64,000 nucleotides of DNA, taken from NCBI RefSeq assembly GCF_018614055.1, contig NZ_JAGGPB010000025.1, positions 1-64,000 on the forward strand. Direction: 5' to 3'. How positions within the stretch are numbered: the first letter of the stretch is position 1; each line of letters starts with the position of its first letter. This DNA comes from Streptomyces sp. ISL-98 (GTDB taxonomy: Bacteria > Actinomycetota > Actinomycetes > Streptomycetales > Streptomycetaceae). The notes beneath the pieces are model-generated. The model searched no databases, was not told the origin of the DNA, and worked only from the letters and a program-made list of their open reading frames with translations. The translations under genes and the position numbers were made by a program. Below are positions 58,130-64,000 of this stretch, piece by piece.

Positions 58130-59392
58130 ATGTACCTCTCCGCCGGCAGGGGCAGCCCACCTCGGACGCCTGCGTCCCGCGCCTCCGAACGATCCTCCCG
58201 CCGTGCGCGCGTGTCCTCCACGGTCATCGCGCTCGGTGCGGTCAGCCTGGTCACCGACGTCTCCTCCGAGATGGTCACCGCCGTCCTTCCGCTCTACCTC
58301 GTTCTCGGCCTGGGGCTCAGCCCACTCCAGTTCGGCTTCCTCGACGGGCTCTACAACGGCGTCACCGCGTTCGTGCGGCTCGCGGGCGGGCACGCCGCGG
58401 ACCGCTGGCGGCGCCACAAGCTGGTCGCCGGATCGGGCTACGCGCTGTCCGCCGTCTGCAAGTTGGGCCTGCTGCTCGCGGGCAGTTCCACCCCGGCCCT
58501 GTCCGCCGCGCTGGCCGCCGACCGCATGGGCAAGGGCGTGAGGACGGCCCCTCGTGATGCGCTGATCTCCACCAGCTGCGACGAGCGCGATCTCGGCCGC
58601 GCCTTCGGCGTGCACCGCGCGATGGACACAACAGGCGCCTTGCTCGGTCCGCTCGTGGCGTTCGCCCTGCTGTGGGTGACGGCGGACGCGTACGACGCCG
58701 TCTTCGTCGTCAGCTTCTGCTTCGGCGTGCTCGGCGTCCTGCTTCTGTTCGCGTTCGTGCCGGGCCGTGAGTCCCGACCGGCCCCGGCGGGCAGGACGGC
58801 CACCCTGAGGTCGACCCTTCGCCTGCTGGCCGCCCCAGCCTTTCGCCGCATCCTGACCGCGGCCACCCTTCTCGGCCTGGTGTCCGTCGGTGACGGCTTC
58901 CTCTACCTCGTCCTGCAGAAACGACTCGACCTGGACACCGGCTACTTCCCCCTCCTCCCGCTGGGCAGTGCGGCCGTCTATCTACTGCTCGCCGTACCGC
59001 TCGGCCGGGCCGCCGACCGAATCGGCCGGCGCGTCCCGTACCTGCTGGGGCATCTGGCATTGCTGGGCACGTATCTCATGCTGTTCTCCTCAGCCGCCGG
59101 CTGGACGCTGGTCCTTTCCGTACTGATCCTGCACGGCACGTTCTATGCGGCAACGGACGGCGTACTCATGGCACTTGGCGGTCCGGTGATTCCCGAGGAG
59201 CAGCGTGCGGGCGGGCTGGCGCTACTGCAGTCCGGTCAGGCCATCGGCCGCCTGCTCGCCTCCGTCCTGTTCGGCGCCGCATGGACGGTGTGGAGCATGC
59301 ACGCCGCCCTTGCGCTGGCCTGCGCCGCCCTGGCCGCCGCCCTGTTGATCACCTTCCTGCTGCTGACCGCCACCCTCCCGGAGCCCCGATGA
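58130..59392 (+). CDS. MFS-family transporter
   Basis: A 420-residue inner-membrane exporter of the major facilitator superfamily with 12 predicted helices. The intracellular loop 2-3 motif AGGHAADRWRRHKLVAGSGY (variant of G-X-L-A-D-R-X-G-R-K) is clear, and the second-half equivalent is PLGRAADRIGRRVPYLLGHL. The conserved loop with MGKGVRTAPRDALISTSC resembles a motif of bacterial MFS proteins annotated as Spinster-like or tetracycline-type exporters. GGAG at 58121 precedes ATG 58130. The next gene overlaps its stop by ATGA, so it forms an operon with the TolB-like protein. Cargo unknown. Confidence 0.9.
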   Translation: MYLSAGRGSPPRTPASRASERSSRRARVSSTVIALGAVSLVTDVSSEMVTAVLPLYLVLGLGLSPLQFGFLDGLYNGVTAFVRLAGGHAADRWRRHKLVAGSGYALSAVCKLGLLLAGSSTPALSAALAADRMGKGVRTAPRDALISTSCDERDLGRAFGVHRAMDTTGALLGPLVAFALLWVTADAYDAVFVVSFCFGVLGVLLLFAFVPGRESRPAPAGRTATLRSTLRLLAAPAFRRILTAATLLGLVSVGDGFLYLVLQKRLDLDTGYFPLLPLGSAAVYLLLAVPLGRAADRIGRRVPYLLGHLALLGTYLMLFSSAAGWTLVLSVLILHGTFYAATDGVLMALGGPVIPEEQRAGGLALLQSGQAIGRLLASVLFGAAWTVWSMHAALALACAALAAALLITFLLLTATLPEPR

Positions 59393-60381
59393 GTCCCGCC
59401 CTGTCCCTGCATGCCCGTGTCACAGCCGTGGCCGTCACCGCCGCCCTGCTGGCTACGATCGCCGTGGTGTACACCGTCCGCGCCGCCGACCGGAACGAGT
59501 CCGCAGCACCCAAATCCTCGACCATCACCCTCGACAACACTCCCGGCCTGTACCTGCGTACGACCAAGGGCACGATCGGCGCGCAGAGTGAGGAGGGACG
59601 CAAGGTAACCGGCCTGTCGTGCCGACGCTTCTACGCCAGTGGCAGCAGCGCCGTCTGCCTCGCCACCAAACCAGGCATCCCGCCCAGGACGCAGGCAGTG
59701 ATCCTCGACCGCTCACTGCAGCCGAAGCGGACGGTCACCTTCGGCGGAACCCCCAACCGGGCCCGGGTCTCCCCCTCCGGACGGATGATCTCCTGGACGG
59801 TCTTCGTCAGCGGCGACTCGTACGCCGGCTCTTCGTTCTCCACGCGCAGCGGCATCCTCGACACCAGGACCGGCTACCTGATCAAGAACATGGAGACCAT
59901 CCAGCTCTCGATGGACAAGAAGCGCTACAGCGCACCCGATGTCAACTACTGGGGCATCACCTTCGGCCGAGACGACAACCGCTTCTACGCGACCGTGTCG
60001 ACCCGCGGCAAGACCTACCTGGTCGAGGGCGACATGAAGAAGTGGACGGCCCGCACCTTGCGCGAGAACGTCGAGTGCCCCTCCCTCTCACCCGACGGCA
60101 CCCGCATCGCCTACAAGAAACGCGTCCGTGCGGGCGCCCAGAATCCCTGGCAGCTGCATGTCCTCGACTTGAAGACGATGCGCGACACCCCGCTGACCGA
60201 GACGCGCAGCGTCGACGACCAGGCCGCGTGGCTGGACGACACGACGGTCGCCTACGCTCTTCCGGCCGCTGCGAAGGGTTCCTCGGACGTCTGGTCCGTT
60301 CCGGCTGACGGCACGGGCGAGCCGGATCTCGCCGCCCGCGGCGCGTCCTCGCCCAGCCTGGTCCCGACCGGCACTCGATGA
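59389..60381 (+). CDS. TolB/WD40-like exported protein with a single N-terminal membrane segment
   Basis: A 330-residue protein. The N-terminal hydrophobic segment (VTAVAVTAALLATIAVVYTV) is an anchor or signal. The rest is beta-rich repeats of the PD40/TolB type: FGGTPNRARVSPSGRMISWT, NVECPSLSPDGTRIAYKKRV and QAAWLDDTTVAYALP, each with a short SPDG or SPSG hairpin. Such proteins are extracytoplasmic scaffolds or sensors with unknown ligands. ATG 59389 overlaps the MFS stop, so its product likely acts with the transporter. The final residues (ARGASSPSLVPTGTR) look complete. Confidence 0.82.
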   Translation: MSPALSLHARVTAVAVTAALLATIAVVYTVRAADRNESAAPKSSTITLDNTPGLYLRTTKGTIGAQSEEGRKVTGLSCRRFYASGSSAVCLATKPGIPPRTQAVILDRSLQPKRTVTFGGTPNRARVSPSGRMISWTVFVSGDSYAGSSFSTRSGILDTRTGYLIKNMETIQLSMDKKRYSAPDVNYWGITFGRDDNRFYATVSTRGKTYLVEGDMKKWTARTLRENVECPSLSPDGTRIAYKKRVRAGAQNPWQLHVLDLKTMRDTPLTETRSVDDQAAWLDDTTVAYALPAAAKGSSDVWSVPADGTGEPDLAARGASSPSLVPTGTR

Positions 60382-60541
60382 GGCGGCGCAGCCGTCTCTG
60401 CGACCTGCTTCACGGAACGGCCTGGCGAAACACCGCCAAGCCGTTGCCCGCCACTGCCACTACCAACGGGTGTCATCCCGGCGGCCCGCTCGACGTTCAA
60501 GGCCGTGGTCCGCCTCACGGTGGCGCGAGATCGTGACCGGT

Positions 60542-61006
60542 TCAGTGTGCGGAGTACTCCACGGCGGCAGCGACATCGCTGAGGTCCTTCGCCACGGCCT
60601 TGGCCACCGCCTTGGCTCCGAGGGGGCCAAGGAGCTTGGCGAGCAGACCGGCGAAGCCTCCGGGTGGTACTGCGGCAAAGGTCATCCGCACGCTGGTGGC
60701 ATCCGGCCCGCCGGGGGACAGAGCGAACTCCGAGACGTAGTGAGTACCCTGCGAATCGGCCTCGACCACGTATCGGGAGGGCGGTTCGCACGCCGTGACG
60801 CGCATCTCCTCGGTCGCTTCCTTGCCGAACATCCGTCGGGTCTCGCGCCAGCGGGTGCCCACGGCGAACGGGCCCTCGGTGAGGACCTCGACCCGGTCCA
60901 CACCACTGAGCACCGACGGCATGCCGTCGAGATCGGTGAGTGCCTCCCACACCCGCTCGGCAGACGCGGCGATCCGCCGCTCGACGACGATTTTCGTATC
61001 ACCCAT
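60542..61006 (-). CDS. SRPBCC-fold (CoxG/polyketide-cyclase-like) protein
   Basis: A 154-residue START/SRPBCC protein. The N-terminal strand and helix are VVERRIAASAERVWEALTDL, followed by WRETRRMFGKEATEEMRV, and the C-terminal helix is FAGLLAKLLGPLGAKAVAKA. The fold binds hydrophobic ligands; functions range from toxin tolerance to lipid binding. AGGAGG lies just before ATG 61006, a strong site. It is monocistronic and convergent with the TolB-like gene. No ligand is predicted. Confidence 0.87.
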   Translation of the reverse strand: MGDTKIVVERRIAASAERVWEALTDLDGMPSVLSGVDRVEVLTEGPFAVGTRWRETRRMFGKEATEEMRVTACEPPSRYVVEADSQGTHYVSEFALSPGGPDATSVRMTFAAVPPGGFAGLLAKLLGPLGAKAVAKAVAKDLSDVAAAVEYSAH

Positions 61007-61374
61007 GGCGACCTCCTGCTCTCTATAAGAGCAGGAACCTCCGACATCCGAGTTGCAACCGCCACGACGCGCCCAGATATCGATGCCCGGCAGCATCAGG
61101 TGAGGCCACCGCCCGGCATCGTCTCGACGCAAATTCCCTCCGCGCAGAATGAGAACCACCTCTATTGGGTGACGTATGGCCGTGCCGAGATGGGGTGGAA
61201 TTGTCTGCGGTAACGATGCGTGCGCGACCGATAATTTTGGTGGCCCCAGGTCCTCTTGGTCCGTGCCCCTGACAGGCGCGGTTCAGAACGGCCCGGCTTC
61301 GTTATGCGATGGCTCTGGCCGGCGGCAACAGAAAGACGCTGGGTTTCTCTTACTCAACTACCTGGGAGGTACAT

Positions 61375-61656
61375 GTGCCGGTCCTCATCCTCTTTCGGTG
61401 GAAGGGCGATCCTGACCAGCTGATCGCTGCGTATGACAAGGAGCTCCGGCATCCCAGCCCCAGAGAGCAGCCGCGCCGGATCTCGCACACATGCGCAAAG
61501 ACCCGCGATGGCATGGTGGTCGTCGACGTGTGGGAATCCGAGGAAGACTTCCGCGCGATGATGGAAAATCCCGCGTTCCAACAGAACCTCCGCGAGGCTG
61601 GGACACCGAAGCCCGACAGTGTTGAAGTTCTGCCCGTTCATGCGTCGATTCCGTGA
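61375..61656 (+). CDS. Small dimeric alpha-beta barrel (antibiotic-biosynthesis monooxygenase-like) protein
   Basis: A 93-residue protein of the ABM/ferredoxin-like fold: VPVLILFRWKGDPDQLIAAY, ISHTCAKTRDGMVVVDVWES, EEDFRAMMENPAFQQNLREA and SVEVLPVHASIP. Such proteins are small oxygenases or heme-degrading-like enzymes, but many have no known activity. GTG 61375 is chosen: GGGAGG (61364-61369) lies right upstream and the fold starts at once. ATG 61373 is in another frame. Confidence 0.8.
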   Translation: MPVLILFRWKGDPDQLIAAYDKELRHPSPREQPRRISHTCAKTRDGMVVVDVWESEEDFRAMMENPAFQQNLREAGTPKPDSVEVLPVHASIP

Positions 61657-61689
61657 GGAACGCTCCCAGGCGTCGGCGACCAGGTCCCG

Positions 61690-61806
61690 CTGCCGCGTCG
61701 AACCGGTAGGAGTCGTTACCGCTCTCGACGAGTGTGCAGCGGTAGGCGATCCGGTCGGTGATGGCCGTGCAGAGCCGGGGGGGGCGGCGAAGGTCTTGTC
61801 CCACTC
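61690..61806 (-). pseudogene. IS21-type IstB ATPase remnant
   Basis: On the minus strand, EWDKTFAAPP leads (after a frame slip in a run of eight C) into RLCTAITDRIAYRCTLVESG and NDSYRF. This matches the C-terminal end of IstB-like helper ATPases. The frame slip and missing P-loop make it dead. Confidence 0.6.
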
Positions 61807-61811
61807 GGCGA

Positions 61812-61989
61812 ACGGTAAGTGCAGCCGACCGGATCACCGGCGACCTCGACCCGCACCTGGCGCTGCAGCCGCGGCGACGGGACCGGCGGGACACCGTGCT
61901 GATCGTGGACGGCACCATGATTCCCACCCGGGACCACATCCTCGCCGAGCAGTCCAAGAACTGCTGCGAGTCCGGCGCGAAAGCAGCGG
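61812..61989 (+). pseudogene. IS5-family transposase remnant
   Basis: The plus strand reads ADRITGDLDPHLAL, then DTVLIVDGTMIPTRDHILAE with QSKNC. The VDGT.IPTRD...AEQSKN pattern carries the first catalytic Asp of IS5-type transposases. No upstream start and no downstream D or E residues remain. Confidence 0.65.
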
Positions 61990-62233
61990 TCGGAAACTAC
62001 CGACTGCGGGCCCGGCACCGGCTGCAGGAGCCGCAGGGCGACGTCACCGGGTCTCGGATGAAAGCTGCCCTCGGCACACGATCGCGCGAAGGCCGCCTAC
62101 ACCGCCGGTGAACAGCTAAGACCCGCCCCAAGTCCGACCCTCGTTCGAAGCTCGAAGACAAGCAACAAGCTCATCATCGGTGCCACCGGACTCACCTGCG
62201 CCAAGCCCCGCGAAGAACTCCTGAAGCTCAAGC

Positions 62234-63064
62234 TCAGGGTGCGACGGGCAGCTGGCGCTTGTGCTCGGTGAGGCGATAGCGGCGGACGATCGACTGAAAG
62301 GCCGGCTCGCCCACGGGCTTGCCCTCCAGGAAGTCGTCGATCTCGTCGTACGTCACCCCGAGGGCGTCCTCGTCGGGCTTGCCGGGATCGAGCGTCTCCA
62401 GGTCCGCCGTCGGGGTCTTCCACACCAGCTTGGCCGGGGCACCCAGCGTCTGCGCCACGGCCCGCACCCGGCGCTTGGTCAGCCCCGTCAGCGGTACGAC
62501 ATCGGCCGCGCCGTCTCCGTACTTCGTGAAGAACCCCGAGACCGCCTCGGCCGCGTGGTCGGTGCCCACGACCAGACCGTCGTGCGCGCCCGCGACCGCG
62601 TACTGCGCGATCATCCGCTGCCGGGCCTTGATGTTGCCCTGCACGAAGTCCTGATGGTGCGCGTCCCGGAAGGTCACCCCACCGGCCAGCGAAGCAGCCA
62701 GCGAGGCATCGCTCGCGGACTTCACGTCCACGGTCAGGACCCGATCGGCGTTGATGAAGCCCAAGGCGAGCTGAGCGTCCTTCTCGTCCGCCTGGACCCC
62801 GTACGGCAGACGCATGGCATAGAAGGTCGCGTCGTGCCCGGCGGTACGGGCCCGCTCCACCGCGAGCTGGCACAGCCGCCCCGCGGTCGTGGAATCCACA
62901 CCACCGCTGATACCGAGAACCAGCGACCGCAGCCCCGTCGAGGTCAGCCGCTCGGCGAGGAAGGCCACCCGGCGCTCGATCTCCAGTTCCGGGTCGAAAC
63001 TCTCGGACACCTGGAGATCGCGGGCGATCTCCTGCTGCAGGGTGCTGGACGCCGGGTCGGTCAC
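62234..63064 (-). CDS. nadE: NH3-dependent NAD+ synthetase
   Basis: A 276-residue enzyme that amidates nicotinic acid adenine dinucleotide to NAD+ with ammonia, the last step of NAD synthesis. The ATP pyrophosphatase P-loop is SLVLGISGGVDSTTAGRLCQ. Next come YGVQADEKDAQLAL, the conserved VVGTDHAAEAVSGFFTKYGD with GAADVVPLTGLTKRRVRAVA (binds deamido-NAD and the ammonia channel), and GKPDEDALGVTYDEIDDFLEG. The length matches single-domain, ammonia-using NadE (about 275 residues); there is no glutaminase domain. GTG 63064 is chosen, as VTDPASSTLQQEIARDLQV is the family N-terminus. It stands alone between IS remnants. Confidence 0.95.
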   Translation of the reverse strand: MTDPASSTLQQEIARDLQVSESFDPELEIERRVAFLAERLTSTGLRSLVLGISGGVDSTTAGRLCQLAVERARTAGHDATFYAMRLPYGVQADEKDAQLALGFINADRVLTVDVKSASDASLAASLAGGVTFRDAHHQDFVQGNIKARQRMIAQYAVAGAHDGLVVGTDHAAEAVSGFFTKYGDGAADVVPLTGLTKRRVRAVAQTLGAPAKLVWKTPTADLETLDPGKPDEDALGVTYDEIDDFLEGKPVGEPAFQSIVRRYRLTEHKRQLPVAP

Positions 63065-63429
63065 GGCTGCTCCTTGTGGTCGGTCGTGGTGACAAGAGCG
63101 GAGGGCAGAGGGACTCCGCGCTCCCGACTCTATGCCGCGCGACGACCAGGCCCGCGGACAGGGGTGGGCCGGACGATGCACCTTCCCGAATGATCAACAG
63201 ACCGGAAGGCGTCGGGCAGTCCCGAGCTGCAGCTGGGACCAGGAGGCACGCCCGTACAGCCGCCAGCCGGCTCCGACGGTTCCCTCACCACGGGACGGCT
63301 GGACCTGCTCCCGCCACGTCGAGCACGCCGAGGAGATCGCGACAGTAATCTCCGACCCTGAGCTGCACACCTTCCCCGCGGCACTCCGGACACGCCGCAA
63401 GCCCTGGGCTCGCAATACCAGCGGATGAC

Positions 63430-63640
63430 CGCGGGCACAGCTCGTTGAGAATGCGGGCCCAGGTGCCGTCAATCTGCCAGTGCCGGAAGACCGAGTACGC
63501 GGTCCCCACGGCCCGTACCGCTCGGGCGCGTCGCGCCACAGTGACCCCGGGTCCGGGGCCGCCCCCCAGATCCCGTCGAAGACCTGCCGACGGACCCAGG
63601 GCCGTCCGCCCATCCTCGGCACCGCGATCCGCTCGCCTGA
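63430..63640 (-). pseudogene. IS5-family transposase N-terminal remnant
   Basis: The minus strand reads GGRPWVRRQVFDGIWG and WRDAPERYGPWG, then (after a frame slip) TAYSVFRHWQIDGTWARILN with ELCP. This is the conserved RRQV.DGI, WRD.PERYGPW, W..DGTW segment at the start of IS5-type transposases. The frame slip and the truncation show it is dead. Confidence 0.7.
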
Positions 63641-63665
63641 GGCAGGAGGGCCCCGTCCCCCAATC

Positions 63666-63691
63666 ACATACGTACATGCATGCACGTATGT
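63666..63691. promoter_or_regulatory. 26-base near-palindromic operator before the last gene
   Basis: The arms ACATACGT and ACGTATGT surround CATGCATG, and only two of 26 positions break the symmetry. It lies 36 bases upstream of ATG 63728, where a TetR- or MarR-type repressor would be expected to bind. It stands in an otherwise GC-rich context. The regulator is not in the window. Confidence 0.75.
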
Positions 63692-63727
63692 ATGATGCGA
63701 AGAAGTGGACCCAGAGGGAGGAACGCC

Positions 63728-64000
63728 ATGGCGCAACAGGTACGTCAAGTCGAAGTGACCGACCCGATCGCCACCGCTCAGCGGTACGACTACGCCGATG
63801 CCTTCGAACTTCGCCTGTCCGAACCGGACCCGCACTCGCCCGAAACCTGGGTCCGGGCCGGGTTGGACTCCACCCCGAAGTGGGTGGACCGGGTCGCGGA
63901 GCTGCTGGGAATGCGCAGCGCGCCGGCGGAGTCGGCGGACCGGGTGGGCGATTTCCGGGTCATCGACTCCGGCCCCGATGTGGTCCATCTCCAGACGTCC
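63728..64000 (+). CDS. Unidentified cytoplasmic protein (DUF2867-like), 3' end outside window
   Basis: The first 91 residues are visible, running off the right edge. They begin QVRQVEVTDPIATAQRYDYA, then DAFELRLSEPDPHSPETWVR, and end in RVGDFRVIDSGPDVVHLQTS. The YDYADAFE.RL...D..SPE.WVRAGL pattern resembles DUF2867-type proteins of unknown function. There is no signal peptide. ATG 63728 follows AGGGAGGAACGCC, a good ribosome-binding site (AGGGAGG, 7 bases upstream). The near-palindrome upstream implies tight regulation. Confidence 0.65.
   Translation, partial: MAQQVRQVEVTDPIATAQRYDYADAFELRLSEPDPHSPETWVRAGLDSTPKWVDRVAELLGMRSAPAESADRVGDFRVIDSGPDVVHLQTS

Larger units (their letters stand above)
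61657..62233. other. Insertion-sequence scrap yard
   Basis: About 575 bases packed with fragments from two IS types on opposite strands (listed separately), then a plus-strand frame ending near 62220 (KAAYTAGEQLRP, LIIGATGLTCAKPREEL) that I cannot place. No intact gene. Confidence 0.5.
63065..63727. other. Gene-free stretch with IS5 remnant and a strong operator
   Basis: About 660 bases. They hold the nadE promoter side, a transposase remnant (63430-63640), and a near-palindrome (63666-63691) before the last gene. Confidence 0.4.

Noticed and set aside
56881..58278. A 465-codon minus-strand frame opposite the phosphoesterase domain
   Set aside because: Val/Gly/Arg-rich antisense shadow without motifs.

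Overview
The window is high-GC actinomycete DNA, and everything recognisable points to Streptomyces or a close relative: strongly GC-biased third codon positions, frequent GTG starts, GTGA/ATGA stop-start overlaps, two SpoIIE-type phosphatases, a streptogrisin-like protease, a secreted GH46 chitosanase, a DUF4331 operon and a UvrA-like drug-resistance ATPase. Broken genes and insertion-sequence scraps (IS3, IS5, IS1380 and IS21 types) are frequent. This suggests a variable, probably sub-telomeric or accessory part of the chromosome. No rRNA, tRNA, CRISPR array or complete biosynthetic gene cluster was seen.

Layout. 1-6.6 kb: an IS3-family element end lies inside a Ser/Thr kinase gene, followed by a GNAT acetyltransferase, a PAS/GAF/PP2C phosphatase, a polysaccharide deacetylase, and an AraC regulator with a VOC protein. 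6.6-15.3 kb: a UvrA-like ATPase; a TetR divergon driving a flavodoxin-like oxidoreductase and a nitronate monooxygenase; a SufR-like regulator divergent from a DoxX-like membrane protein; an internally deleted GH15 protein. 15.3-24.2 kb: a second SpoIIE-type phosphatase; a rifamycin-resistance block made of a RAE-like element, a rifampin-glycosyltransferase-like gene and helR; then an MDR/SDR oxidoreductase pair. 24.2-38.2 kb: a collapsed isochorismatase/GlxA divergon, an EamA/LysR divergon, an aminoglycoside-phosphotransferase-like kinase, an APC permease, a PadR divergon, a large LuxR (LAL) regulator, a GNAT protein and a DHFR-like protein. 38.2-46.4 kb: IS1380 debris, an AT-richer patch with an orphan small protein, a GT39-like membrane protein, a damaged serine beta-lactamase-like gene, a stand-alone EF-G domain IV-like protein and a PLP aminotransferase. 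46.5-61 kb: an exported and cell-surface set comprising an anchored S1 protease, a DUF4331-TPR-NicO operon, a trypsin-like protease, a Gly/Pro-rich membrane protein with a frameshift, a chitosanase-CBM32-phosphoesterase fusion, an MFS exporter and a TolB-like protein. 61-64 kb: a small monooxygenase-like protein, an IS scrap yard, nadE, and the start of a gene behind a strong near-palindromic operator.

How the genes fit together. Most units are one regulator with one or two targets, several with a visible operator (TetR at 9.8 kb, the SufR-like regulator at 12.7 kb, PadR at 33.0 kb, an unknown regulator at 63.7 kb). The clearest functional module is rifamycin resistance. One gene product would glycosylate the drug, the other (HelR) would displace it from RNA polymerase, and a 19-bp RAE-like site stands upstream. 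The best candidates for new biology are the three-domain chitosanase-CBM32-metallophosphoesterase protein, the DUF4331-TPR-NicO operon and the stand-alone EF-G domain IV protein.
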